Shown: in pieces, positions 19,904-27,614 of the stretch | Layout: the number at the start of each line of letters is the position of its first letter | Position numbering within the stretch: the first letter of the stretch is position 1 | Source: Reyranella sp. | GTDB taxonomy: Bacteria > Pseudomonadota > Alphaproteobacteria > Reyranellales > Reyranellaceae | Assembly (NCBI RefSeq): GCF_004296935.1 | Contig: NZ_SCVH01000042.1 | Coordinates: forward strand, 1-64,000 | Length of the DNA: 64,000 nt | Direction of reading: 5' to 3' | Notes under the pieces: generated by a model | Databases searched by the model: none | What the model was told of the DNA's origin: nothing | What the model saw: only the letters and a program-made list of their open reading frames with translations | Translations under genes and position numbers: made by a program

Positions 19904-21240
19904 GCGCCTATGCCGACAGGCTGGAAGCGCTGGCGGCCGACGCGGCCGACCGTTGCACCGGCTGCGGCAAGTGCTTCGAAGTCTGCCCGACGGCGCGCGA
20001 GATCGGCCTCGACGCCGGTGAGGCGCGCGCGCGCGTCGGCGAACTCTCGGCCCTGACGCTGAACTGCGGTCCTGCTGCCGACGGTCTGCGGAAATGGCTC
20101 GACGCCTGCGATGGCAGTGCCCGCTGCACCGATGCCTGCCCGGAGGGCATCAACGTCCGCCAGTGGGTGACCATCGCCAAGATGAAGGCGATCGATGCGG
20201 CCAGGCCGCGCGAGGTGGGTGCGGCCAACGCCGCCGGCCGGTTCCGCCACATGGCGCAGGCGGTGCGGCTGCTGGCCAGCATGCAGCTGCCCTCGGAGAC
20301 CCTGAAGAAGATCCTGCAGCCGGCCGAGCGGCGCACCGCCGAAATCCTGTTCTATACCGGCTGCAATGTGCTGCGCACACCTCACATCGTGCTCAATGTC
20401 ATGGACATCCTGGACGCGCTGCAGCTCGACTTCGACGTCGTCGGCGGCGCCTCGCACTGCTGCGGCGTCTACCAATTCCAGGAAGCCGACCTGCCGACCT
20501 ACGAGCGCATGGGCCACCGTACGTTCCAGCGCTTCGGCCGGTCCGGCGCCTCCAAGGTTCTGACCTGGTGTCCGACCTGCACCAAGAATTTCGACGAGCT
20601 GGAGAAGGACGTCGAGGAGCCGTTCTTCGACCTCGGCCACGTCAGCGAGTTCCTCGCCGCCAACCTCGAGGCGCTGAAGGCGCGCTTCGTCGACCAGCCC
20701 AGGCGCCGCGTGGTGATCCACGAGCATCTCGGCATCGGCGCCACCGTCGACAGCATCCGCAAGTTGCTGGGCGCCGTGCCCAACCTCGAGCTGGTCGAGC
20801 TGGTGCAGGATTCCGGCTTCTCCTACGCCTGTGGCGGCCAGGCGGCGAAATTCAAGGACCGCGAACAGGCGATCCATCGCGGACTGGCCGAAGGCGCGGT
20901 CGCGGCCGGTGCCGACACCATCGTCACCATGTACCATTCCTGCCATCGCGCGCTGGCCGGCGCCGAGGCCGCCTATCCGCTGCGCGTCGTGAACTTCACC
21001 GACATCCTGGCCGAGGCGCTGGGCCGCGGCGGCCATCCCGACTACTACCGCCTCTACAAGGCCGGCGGTGCGATGGACGAGGCGGTCGCGGCGGCGCGCC
21101 GCTTCCTCGCCGACAACGGCGTGCGCGTCGACGAGGCCTCGGTACAGTCGCTGACCGCCGACATCTTCAACGAGACCGGCCTCGCCGGCTCGCGCGACGC
21201 CTTCGCCCAGGCCTTCACGGCGCTGGCGAAAGAGGGCTGA
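19900..21240 (+). CDS. Heterodisulfide-reductase-like Fe-S oxidoreductase
   Basis: 446 residues from GTG 19900, overlapping the lipoprotein stop. The N-terminus has two [4Fe-4S] motifs, CTGCGKCFEVCPTA near residue 19 and CDGSARCTDACPEG near 69. Two cysteine-rich CCG-type modules follow: CNVLRTPH with SHCCGVYQF and CPTCTKNF, then a second with SYACGGQ and YHSCHRAL. This layout matches HdrB/HdrD and GlpC-like proteins, which pass electrons to or from thiols or quinones. No flavin-binding partner is adjacent. Its partner could be the CDGSH protein, but that is inference. Confidence 0.85.
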   Translation: MSAYADRLEALAADAADRCTGCGKCFEVCPTAREIGLDAGEARARVGELSALTLNCGPAADGLRKWLDACDGSARCTDACPEGINVRQWVTIAKMKAIDAARPREVGAANAAGRFRHMAQAVRLLASMQLPSETLKKILQPAERRTAEILFYTGCNVLRTPHIVLNVMDILDALQLDFDVVGGASHCCGVYQFQEADLPTYERMGHRTFQRFGRSGASKVLTWCPTCTKNFDELEKDVEEPFFDLGHVSEFLAANLEALKARFVDQPRRRVVIHEHLGIGATVDSIRKLLGAVPNLELVELVQDSGFSYACGGQAAKFKDREQAIHRGLAEGAVAAGADTIVTMYHSCHRALAGAEAAYPLRVVNFTDILAEALGRGGHPDYYRLYKAGGAMDEAVAAARRFLADNGVRVDEASVQSLTADIFNETGLAGSRDAFAQAFTALAKEG

Positions 21241-21246
21241 CGGGCG

Positions 21247-21594
21247 TTGGTCGACGGCGCCAGCATCTGGCTCTTCTCGTACGGCACGTTGCAGCAGGAG
21301 GAAGTACAGCGCGCGACTTTCGGTCGCCTGCTGGAAGGCCGTGCCGATGCCCTGCCGGGCTACGCCACGTCGCTGTTCGAGATCGCGGACGTCGAGGTCG
21401 TGAAGACGAGCGGCAAGACCCATCATTTCATGGCCCGTCCCACCGGCCGCGCTGCCGACGAGGTGCCGGGCGTCGTCTTCAGGATCACGCCGGCCGAGCT
21501 TGCTGCCGCCGACACCTACGAGGTGTCGGACTACAAGCGCATTGCCGTTCGGTTGAAGTCGGGCCTCGAGGCCTTCGTCTACGTCGGCGGCTGA
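21247..21594 (+). CDS. Gamma-glutamylcyclotransferase-like (AIG2) protein
   Basis: 115 residues. The only usable start is TTG 21247, six bases after the preceding stop and in the same frame; no ATG occurs before residue 60. The family signature YGTLQQ is near residue 11 and the catalytic Glu region ADTYEVSDYKR near residue 91. Family members cyclise gamma-glutamyl amines to 5-oxoproline, so glutathione turnover is possible. It ends the CDGSH-lipoprotein-oxidoreductase operon and converges on a LysR gene across a three-copy tandem repeat. Confidence 0.8.
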   Translation: MVDGASIWLFSYGTLQQEEVQRATFGRLLEGRADALPGYATSLFEIADVEVVKTSGKTHHFMARPTGRAADEVPGVVFRITPAELAAADTYEVSDYKRIAVRLKSGLEAFVYVGG

Positions 21595-21635
21595 TCAGCC
21601 ACCGTCTGATCGGCCATCGTCTGATCAGCCATCGT
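21591..21635. repeat. Three tandem copies of a 15-bp unit
   Basis: Units CTGATCAGCCACCGT, CTGATCGGCCATCGT and CTGATCAGCCATCGT lie head to tail at 21591, 21606 and 21621. The stop of the GGCT-like gene lies in unit 1 and the LysR stop in unit 3. TGATCA is self-complementary. It looks like recent slippage duplication between two convergent stops. Confidence 0.85.
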
Positions 21636-22536
21636 CCCTGAAGGCGTCGACCACCAGGCCCCGCAGCCAGCGGTTCGCCGCGTCATGATCGACCGAGGCA
21701 TGCCAGTAGAGATAGAGGTCGAGGGTCGGCGTCCGGAACGGCAGCGGCAGGGTTTGGGTCCGCAAGCCGGCCGTGAGCGCGCGGACATAGCGTTCCGCCA
21801 TGGTGAGCACCAGGTCGGTCCGGGCGACGGCGCGGAGTGCCGCGAGATGGTTGCGGCAGCGCAGCCGGATGCGCCGCTTGAGCCCGCGCGCGCTCAGTTC
21901 GACATCCTCGAGGCCCGGGCCCTTGCGCCGCGACGTCACCAGCACATGGTCCTGGGCGAGATAGGTTTCGAGCTTGAGGCCCTTGGTGACACGCGGGTGG
22001 CCGCGCCGCGCCACGATCACCATCCGGTCGGCCACCAGCTTCAGCCGCCGGACGCCCTCGGAGAGCGGCAGGGCGATGTCGATGGCAAGGTCGATGGAGC
22101 CGCTGGCGAGCGCCGCTTCGAGGTTCCGTCGTCTCACCTGCACGGTCCTGAGGTCGACGCCGGGCGCGGCGCGGGCGATGCGGCCCATGATCGCCGGCAG
22201 CATCAGCGTTTCCGTGGGGTCGCGCAGGCCGATCGTGTATTGCGCCTCGGCCCGCGCCGGGTCGAAGCGGCCGGCGTGGGCGACGAGCTGGTCGAGCGAT
22301 TGCAGGCCCTGCCGCAGCGGCCCGATCAGGCCGCGGGTCAGCGGCGTGGCTGTGAGGCGCCGCCCGTCGCGCGCGAACAGCGGGTCGCCGAACATCACGC
22401 GCAGCCGCGCCAGCGAATGGCTGATCGCCGACTGGCTGAGATTGAGTCGCTGGGCGGCGCGCGTCACGCCGCCTTCGTCGTGGATGGCTTCGAGGACCTG
22501 CAGGAGGTTGAGGTCGATACGTCGCTCAGGAGCCAT
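21625..22536 (-). CDS. LysR-family transcriptional regulator
   Basis: 303 residues from ATG 22536 (MAPERRIDLNLLQVLEAI). An upstream open extension is less like the family. The winged helix is at residues 8-65 with the recognition helix LNLSQSAISHSLARLR, and the periplasmic-binding-like effector domain fills the rest. The NLLQVLEAI start resembles the NodD/NahR subgroup. It diverges from the acyl-CoA dehydrogenase across a 102-base region with a perfect 12-base palindrome, so it probably controls that gene and itself. The ligand is unknown, perhaps an acid or aromatic compound. Confidence 0.93.
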   Translation of the reverse strand: MAPERRIDLNLLQVLEAIHDEGGVTRAAQRLNLSQSAISHSLARLRVMFGDPLFARDGRRLTATPLTRGLIGPLRQGLQSLDQLVAHAGRFDPARAEAQYTIGLRDPTETLMLPAIMGRIARAAPGVDLRTVQVRRRNLEAALASGSIDLAIDIALPLSEGVRRLKLVADRMVIVARRGHPRVTKGLKLETYLAQDHVLVTSRRKGPGLEDVELSARGLKRRIRLRCRNHLAALRAVARTDLVLTMAERYVRALTAGLRTQTLPLPFRTPTLDLYLYWHASVDHDAANRWLRGLVVDAFRDDG

Positions 22537-22554
22537 GTGACATGATCCATATCG

Positions 22555-22566
22555 ATGAATATTCAT
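22555..22566. promoter_or_regulatory. Candidate LysR operator palindrome
   Basis: ATGAATATTCAT is a perfect 12-base palindrome in an AT-rich spot of the LysR / acyl-CoA dehydrogenase divergent region. It lies 19 bases from the LysR start and 73 from the dehydrogenase start. LysR sites are often T-N11-A dyads in such positions. Assignment is by position only. Confidence 0.45.
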
Positions 22567-22638
22567 GACAAACAATCATTTCATTCATTCTTTGCGCCTC
22601 CCTAGGTTCGGTCAACCCGGATCGAAGGAGATCGCCGC

Positions 22639-23838
22639 ATGGAATTCACCTATTCCGACAAGGTAAAGGCGCTGCAGGAGAAGCTCGGCGCCTTCATGGA
22701 CGCCCACATCTATCCCAACGAAGAGCCTTACGAGCGCGAGGTCGAAAGCGGCGACCGCTGGCAGCCCGTCGCCCTCATGGAGGAACTGAAGGCCAAGGCC
22801 AGGTCCGCCGGCCTCTGGAACCTGTTCCTGCCGGGTGGGCATGGCGCCGGCCTCACCAACCTCGAATATGCGCCGCTCTGCGAGATCATGGGACGTTCGC
22901 CGATCGCACCCGAGGCCTTCAACTGCTCCGCCCCCGACACCGGCAACATGGAGACGCTCGAGCTCTACGGCACCCCGGCGCAGAAGAAGCAGTGGCTGGT
23001 GCCGTTGTTGGAGGGCCGCATCCGCTCGGCCTTCGCCATGACGGAGCCGGCGGTCGCCTCGTCCGACGCCACCAACATCGAGAGCTCGATCGTGCGCGAC
23101 GGCGACCACTACGTGCTGAACGGCCGCAAGTGGTGGACGACAGGCGCGCCCGATCCGCGCTGCAAGATCTTCATCTTCATGGGCAAGACCGACAAGTCCG
23201 CCGACCGCCACCGCCAGCAATCGATGGTCCTGGTGCCACGCGAGACACCCGGGGTGACGGTCGTGCGCGCGCTGCCGGTGTTCGGCTACGACCATGCCCC
23301 GCACGGCCATGGCGAGGTCCTGTTCGAGAACGCGCGCGTGCCGGTGGCCAACATCCTGCTGGGCGAGGGCCGCGGTTTCGAGATCGCCCAGGGCCGCCTC
23401 GGTCCCGGCCGCATCCATCACTGCATGCGGGCCATCGGTTCGGCCGAGCGGACGCTCGAGAAGATGTGCAAGCGCGTGAAGTCGCGGGTCGCCTTCGGCC
23501 GGCCGATCGCCCAGCAGGGCGTGACGCTGGAACGCATCGCCGAGGCCCGCATCATGATCGAGCAGGCCAGGCTCCTGGTGCTGAAGGCCGCCTACATGAT
23601 GGACACTGTCGGCAACAAGGTCGCCAAGGCCGAGATCGCCATGATCAAGGTGGCGGTGCCGGCCATGCTGACCAGGGTGGCCGACATGGCGATCCAGGCC
23701 TACGGTGGGGCGGGCGTCTCCGACGACTTCGGCCTGGCGGCGACCTACGCCTCGGCGCGCACGCTGCGCCTGGTCGACGGGCCGGACGAGGTCCATCGCA
23801 ACCAGATCGGCAAGCTCGAGCTCGCCAAGTACAATTGA
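22639..23838 (+). CDS. Acyl-CoA dehydrogenase
   Basis: 399 residues with an excellent Shine-Dalgarno (GAAGGAGATCGCC then ATG). The three-part fold is present: N-terminal helices with [13 protein letters not shown], the FAD-contact region [18 protein letters not shown] near residue 133 and [12 protein letters not shown] near 158, and C-terminal helices with [22 protein letters not shown] and [13 protein letters not shown]. It resembles the ACAD10/11-like FadE group. It oxidises an acyl-CoA to the enoyl-CoA and passes electrons to ETF; chain length is unknown. It is transcribed away from a LysR gene that probably controls it. Confidence 0.95.
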   Translation: MEFTYSDKVKALQEKLGAFMDAHIYPNEEPYEREVESGDRWQPVALMEELKAKARSAGLWNLFLPGGHGAGLTNLEYAPLCEIMGRSPIAPEAFNCSAPDTGNMETLELYGTPAQKKQWLVPLLEGRIRSAFAMTEPAVASSDATNIESSIVRDGDHYVLNGRKWWTTGAPDPRCKIFIFMGKTDKSADRHRQQSMVLVPRETPGVTVVRALPVFGYDHAPHGHGEVLFENARVPVANILLGEGRGFEIAQGRLGPGRIHHCMRAIGSAERTLEKMCKRVKSRVAFGRPIAQQGVTLERIAEARIMIEQARLLVLKAAYMMDTVGNKVAKAEIAMIKVAVPAMLTRVADMAIQAYGGAGVSDDFGLAATYASARTLRLVDGPDEVHRNQIGKLELAKYN

Positions 23839-23912
23839 GGTGGCGGTCGCTGGCAGGTACTTTGCCCTCGACCAGTCCTTGAAGTTTTGCCGCTCTGGAT
23901 TACCCTATCGTC

Positions 23913-24137
23913 ATGAACGCCATGCTGATGAAAGAATTGTCGAAGCTCAGCATCGAGGAGCGTCGAGCGCTGATCGACGACCTGTGGGATAGCATCGATA
24001 GTGAACTCGACGCAGGTCCGATTCCGGAAGAGATTGGAAGGATGCTCGATGAGCGTGCCGATGCGCTGGCGCGCGACCCGAACCAGAAGAAATATACGCT
24101 CCAGGAAATAGCGGCGCGTCACAACGCCAAGCTATGA
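23913..24137 (+). CDS. Addiction-module antitoxin-like protein
   Basis: 74 residues, acidic and helical. It begins KELSKLSIEERRALIDDLWDSI near residue 7 and matches the small antitoxin or addiction-module component family that pairs with RelE/ParE toxins. The IEERRALIDDLWDSI pattern is diagnostic in my reading. Its stop overlaps the ATG of the downstream toxin frame (ATGA), the usual type II toxin-antitoxin layout. The partner carries an internal TGA, so this antitoxin may be an orphan or may be followed by a shortened toxin. Confidence 0.8.
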   Translation: MNAMLMKELSKLSIEERRALIDDLWDSIDSELDAGPIPEEIGRMLDERADALARDPNQKKYTLQEIAARHNAKL

Positions 24138-24454
24138 CGTTTGCTGTTGTTTATGCAGAGGATGCAGCTGACGATATCGATGCCGCCTTCGAATGATTGG
24201 CCAGTCGCGTGCCGGCTGCGGCGATCGATCTCCTGAAGGCGATCGATCGGACCGAGAGTCATCTCAAGCGAAACCCCGCCATCTACCGAGTCGTCAGGGA
24301 AACACCGTCGGGTGACATACGGCGGGTCAACCTTCGGCCATTCCGCTATCAGCTCTATTTCCAGATTCTTGGCGCCGAGGTCGTCGTCATTGCCTGCCTA
24401 CACGCCAGTAGGTCGCCCAAGACGCTCACTCGGATCGTATCGGGCCGCACATGA
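24134..24454 (+). pseudogene. RelE/ParE-family toxin with in-frame TGA
   Basis: Reading from ATG 24134 gives FAVVYAEDAADDIDAAFE, then TGA at 24194-24196, then LASRVPAAAIDLLKAIDRTE and the family core AIYRVVRETPSGDIRRVNLRPFRYQLYFQI in the same frame to 24454. Without the stop the product would be about 106 residues, the normal ParE length. The stop sits where this family usually has Trp (E-W-L), so a single TGG to TGA change explains it. A TTG follows immediately (24197) and could restart translation. Either the toxin has decayed under an intact antitoxin or this is a sequencing error. Confidence 0.8.
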
Positions 24455-24472
24455 GCGCACCCTTTGGATTTG

Positions 24473-24997
24473 TCATCGGCCGCGGAATTTGTGGGCGGGT
24501 TGGTGCCGCCCGCTCACGAAGATCGCCAGACCGACGACAAGAAGGCTGAGCGTGCTGAAGGCGGTGCGCAGCGTGTTCCACCAGGTCCACGGCACCGAGA
24601 AGTCGGACCAGAGTTTCAGGGCCGCTCGCGGATCGGCCGGCACGGTCGCGGTCGCAAGCGCCTCGTTCATCGGCACGTTGACGAGGGCCGTGGGCAGGAG
24701 TGCGCCCAGGAAATAGACCAAGCCGGCGAACAGGAAGAGCGCCGCCGCCATCGGTCGTCGTGCGGCGAGGAAGACCACGGCGCTCACGAGGGCGGCAGCC
24801 GGCGTTCCGAAGAAGGCCACGAAGAAGACCGGATTTCTGACCGTGAGGTTGATGGCCTGCATCGCCGGGATGGCGTGCCCGGGGCCGGCCGCGTCGAGGC
24901 CGAGCATGACGGAGCTCGAATAGGCGAAGAAGAAGCCCGCCATCGTCCCGGTGAGAAGCAGGGTTATGGCCGCGGCCACGAACGCGATGAGCTGCAT
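24473..24997 (-). CDS. DUF1772 / anthrone-oxygenase-like membrane protein
   Basis: 174 residues from ATG 24997 (MQLIAFVAAAITLLL). Four hydrophobic segments are visible: residues 3-28, about 50-72, 76-98 and the C-terminal LLVVGLAIFV, with a polar loop holding WSDFSVPWTWWNTLRT. The conserved PTALVNVPMNEAL and WxxWNxxR elements fit the DUF1772 family, some members of which are anthrone oxygenases. It lies 10 bases after a TetR gene on the same strand and is probably under its control. It converges on the broken toxin. Substrate unknown. Confidence 0.8.
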   Translation of the reverse strand: MQLIAFVAAAITLLLTGTMAGFFFAYSSSVMLGLDAAGPGHAIPAMQAINLTVRNPVFFVAFFGTPAAALVSAVVFLAARRPMAAALFLFAGLVYFLGALLPTALVNVPMNEALATATVPADPRAALKLWSDFSVPWTWWNTLRTAFSTLSLLVVGLAIFVSGRHQPAHKFRGR

Positions 24998-25007
24998 CGT
25001 CCCGGTC

Positions 25008-25583
25008 CTAGCTTGCCTTGACCGCCAGCACCGCCCAGGCGGCGTCGGCGAAGAAGCGGACATGGGCGGAGAGGGGACCCTCGAAGCGGCCGTAGACCTT
25101 GTAGGTCGCGGGCTGCATTACGGCGCCGATCGCCGAGGCGGCCGCAAGGTCGGCATTGCGCCGCGGGATCTCGCCCGCCTTCATCGCCTGGGCGATGACG
25201 TCGCGCACGACGTTCACCGGGTTGGGCGTGCCGTCGGGCACCTGGACCAGGAACGAATGCTGGTTGAGCAGATGGTAGGCGAACAGCGTCCAGTCGCGGT
25301 CGGCCCAGTCGCAATAGCAGCGCACGATGGCCTCGATCTTGGACCTGAGCGCCGCATGAGGCCGTTGCGCCTCGTCCAGCGCCTCGGCCAGCGCCCGGTG
25401 ATGGCGCAGGAACAGGTCGACCGCCAGCCTCTCCTTGCTCGGGAAGTAGCGGTAGATCGTGCCCTCGGCGATCGACGCCGCCATGGCGATTTCCCGGGTC
25501 GTGGTCTCGGCCACGCCGCGCGCCACGAACAGCACGAGCGCCGCCCGCTCCACCCGCGCCTTGGTTTCCTCGGCCTTGCCCAT
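25008..25583 (-). CDS. TetR-family transcriptional regulator
   Basis: 191 residues from ATG 25583; a GTG three codons upstream is an alternative. The N-terminal helix-turn-helix is clear: VLFVARGVAETTTREIA then GTIYRYFPSKERLAVDLF near residues 41-58. The C-terminal ligand-binding domain is helical (IVRCYCDWADRDWTLFAYHLL). It precedes a DUF1772 membrane protein by 10 bases, a common repressor-target pair, and diverges from the glycine riboswitch. No obvious dyad was found at its own start. Confidence 0.92.
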   Translation of the reverse strand: MGKAEETKARVERAALVLFVARGVAETTTREIAMAASIAEGTIYRYFPSKERLAVDLFLRHHRALAEALDEAQRPHAALRSKIEAIVRCYCDWADRDWTLFAYHLLNQHSFLVQVPDGTPNPVNVVRDVIAQAMKAGEIPRRNADLAAASAIGAVMQPATYKVYGRFEGPLSAHVRFFADAAWAVLAVKAS

Positions 25584-25740
25584 GCGAGCCACTCTATGAG
25601 GGCGCGCTCATATTTGAAAGTTCGACGGCTGCGTCGCGGGGTCACCGGCTTTTCCCCGGGATTCGGGGAGGCTGCGGGGCTTTGTCCGTGGACGGCCCTG
25701 GGACCGGTCCCTATGGTCGGTCCACCCAGACGATACCTGT

Positions 25741-25989
25741 GGGAGAGCCCGCCTTTATCTTATTCGCTTAAGAGGGGGCGGCGCCGAAGGAGCAACCGGC
25801 CCCGGAAACTCTCAGGCAAACGGACCGCAGGAGGATGGGTCTCTGGAAAGTGGCGGGCGCCTCATCTGGCGCACGCCCACCGACGAAGTAAGCCGAATCG
25901 CATTCGGCGAATCTTTCAGGTCTCCGGACAGAGGGGGTCGCGAACGGCGCAGTCCTTGCGTCGGGGAGTCGCGACTCTAGGAGACCGTT
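25741..25989 (+). ncRNA. Tandem glycine riboswitch and expression platform of gcvT
   Basis: Two aptamers in series. Aptamer 1, about 25741-25830, has the conserved GGGAGAG, GCGCCGAAGGAGCAA and GGAAACTCTCAGGCAAACGG elements. Aptamer 2, about 25836-25935, has TCTCTGG, GCCCACCGACGAAGTAAGCC, CTTTCAGG and GGACAGAGG. They bind glycine and turn on the glycine cleavage operon. GGTCTCC at 25919-25925, inside aptamer 2, is a perfect complement of GGAGACC at 25980-25986, which holds the gcvT Shine-Dalgarno, so ligand binding may free the ribosome site. A GAGTC-GC-GACTC-type hairpin lies between. Confidence 0.93.
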
Positions 25990-25992
25990 TTG
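25979..25992 (+). promoter_or_regulatory. gcvT ribosome-binding site and TTG start
   Basis: AGGAGA at 25979-25984 lies 5 bases before the start codon TTG 25990. The same bases can pair with aptamer 2 of the riboswitch. The strong SD with a weak start codon fits a gene under translational control. Confidence 0.7.
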
Positions 25993-27111
25993 AGTGAACC
26001 CGCCGCTGGCCCTCTGAAGCGCACGCCGCTTTACGATCTTCATCGTGAACTCGGCGCCCGCATCGTGCCGTTCGCCGGCTACGAGATGCCGGTGCAGTAT
26101 CCGACCGGCATCCTGGTCGAGCATGCACACACGCGGAATGCTTGCGGCCTGTTCGACGTCTCCCACATGGGCCAGGTGCGGCTGACGGCCAAGGCCGGTC
26201 ATACGACCGCCAAGGCGCTGGAGACTTTGGTGCCGGCCGACATCGCAGGGCTGCAGCCCGGGCAGCAGCGATATACGCAGTTCACCAATGAGACCGGCGG
26301 CATCCTCGACGATTTGATGGTGACCAGCACCGGCGATCACCTGCAGCTGGTCGTCAACGCCGCCTGCAAGGATGCCGATCTGGCGCATATCCAGGCCAAG
26401 CTCTCCGACGCCTGCGAGATCGAGCCGATGTTTTCGCGCGGCCTGCTCGCGTTGCAGGGGCCACAGGCCGTGACCGTGCTGTCGCGGCTGGCGCCCCAGG
26501 TCGCCGGCATGAAGTTCATGACCGGCGCCTTCGTCGTGATCGACGGCGCGCGCTGCTACGTCACGCGCTCGGGCTACACCGGCTGCGATGGCTTCGAGAT
26601 TTCCACCCCGGCCGATGCGACCGACCCCATCGCGCGCAAGCTCTTGTCGCATCCCGAAGTGAAGCCGATCGGCCTCGGCGCCCGCGATTCGCTGCGCCTC
26701 GAAGCCGGCCTCTGCCTCTACGGCCACGACATCGACACCACGACCACGCCGGTCGAGGCGGTGCTGCTGTGGAGCGTCGGCAAGGAGCGCCGGGTGCAGG
26801 GCGGCTTTCCTGGCGCGGCTGTCATTCAGAAGCAGATCGCCGAGGGCTCACCGCGCAAGCGTGTCGGTCTCCTGCCCGAGGGCAAGGCCATCGCGCGCGA
26901 AGGCGCGGAGATCGCCATTGCCGGCAAGATCGTGGGGATCGTCACGTCGGGCGGCTTCGCCCCGACGCTCGGCCGCGCCATCGCCATGGGTTACGTCGAG
27001 CGCGCCCAATCTGCCAACGGCACCAGGGTCGAGCTGCTCGTGCGCGGCAAGCCCGTGCCGGCCGAGATCGTGCCGATGCCTTTCGTCAAACACACCTACT
27101 ACCGCGGATAG
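25990..27111 (+). CDS. gcvT: Aminomethyltransferase, glycine cleavage T protein
   Basis: 373 residues from TTG 25990, fixed by the SD at 25979. Family motifs: LHRELGARIVPFAGYEMPVQY near residue 16, FDVSHMGQ near 50, the folate region YTQFTNETGGILDDLM near 96, SGYTGCDGFEI near 193, and LRLEAGLCLYGHD near 236. It transfers the aminomethyl carbon from lipoyl-GcvH to tetrahydrofolate, releasing ammonia. First gene of gcvT-gcvH-gcvPA-gcvPB, controlled by the glycine riboswitch just upstream. Confidence 0.96.
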   Translation: MSEPAAGPLKRTPLYDLHRELGARIVPFAGYEMPVQYPTGILVEHAHTRNACGLFDVSHMGQVRLTAKAGHTTAKALETLVPADIAGLQPGQQRYTQFTNETGGILDDLMVTSTGDHLQLVVNAACKDADLAHIQAKLSDACEIEPMFSRGLLALQGPQAVTVLSRLAPQVAGMKFMTGAFVVIDGARCYVTRSGYTGCDGFEISTPADATDPIARKLLSHPEVKPIGLGARDSLRLEAGLCLYGHDIDTTTTPVEAVLLWSVGKERRVQGGFPGAAVIQKQIAEGSPRKRVGLLPEGKAIAREGAEIAIAGKIVGIVTSGGFAPTLGRAIAMGYVERAQSANGTRVELLVRGKPVPAEIVPMPFVKHTYYRG

Positions 27112-27121
27112 GGAGCCTTTC

Positions 27122-27499
27122 ATGGCCGACGTCAGATACAGCGAAGAACACGAGTGGATCCGCGTCGAGGGCGACACGGGCACGATCGGCATCACCCAGT
27201 ATGCGCAGGAGCAGCTGGGCGATGTGGTGTTCGTCGAAGTGCCCGCGGCCGGCCGCAAGGTCGCCAAGGGCGAGGCCGTGGCGGTAGTCGAATCGGTGAA
27301 AGCCGCATCCGACATCTACGCACCGGTGTCGGGCGAGGTGATCGAAGCCAATGCAGCGCTCGCCGACACGCCGGGCGACGTCAATACGGAGCCGATGGGC
27401 AAGGGCTGGTTCTTCAAGGTCAAGATGTCCGACAAGGGCGACCTTGCCGGCCTCATGGACGAGGCCGCCTACGCGGCTTTCGTGAAGAGTCTCGGCTAG
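27122..27499 (+). CDS. gcvH: Glycine cleavage H protein
   Basis: 125 residues from ATG 27122, with GGGAG upstream and 10 bases after gcvT. The lipoyl-attachment site is in [18 protein letters not shown], with the modified Lys near residue 60; flanking conserved residues [10 protein letters not shown] and GKGWFFKVK are present. It shuttles the aminomethyl group and electrons between the P, T and L proteins. It is separated from gcvPA by a 31-bp perfect inverted repeat, which may set its level above P protein. No lpd or lipoyl-synthesis gene is nearby. Confidence 0.97.
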   Translation: MADVRYSEEHEWIRVEGDTGTIGITQYAQEQLGDVVFVEVPAAGRKVAKGEAVAVVESVKAASDIYAPVSGEVIEANAALADTPGDVNTEPMGKGWFFKVKMSDKGDLAGLMDEAAYAAFVKSLG

Positions 27500-27513
27500 C
27501 AACCCCAGCAACT

Positions 27514-27588
27514 TTGTCATCCCGAGCGAAGCGAGGGACCTTTGCTGGAGCGAAAACCAAAGGTCCCTCGCTTCGCTCGGGATGACAA
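27514..27588. repeat. 31-bp perfect inverted repeat between gcvH and gcvPA
   Basis: Arms 27514-27544 and 27558-27588 are exact complements around a 13-base loop; the core is TCATCCCGAGCGAAGCGAGG. The stem would fold in the gcv mRNA. The core resembles dispersed intergenic repeats seen in many proteobacterial genomes, so this is probably one copy of a REP-like family. It could slow transcription, protect the upstream mRNA, or be neutral. Confidence 0.9.
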
Positions 27589-27614
27589 CGGGCTCAAATC
27601 CACTAGGAGCTTCC

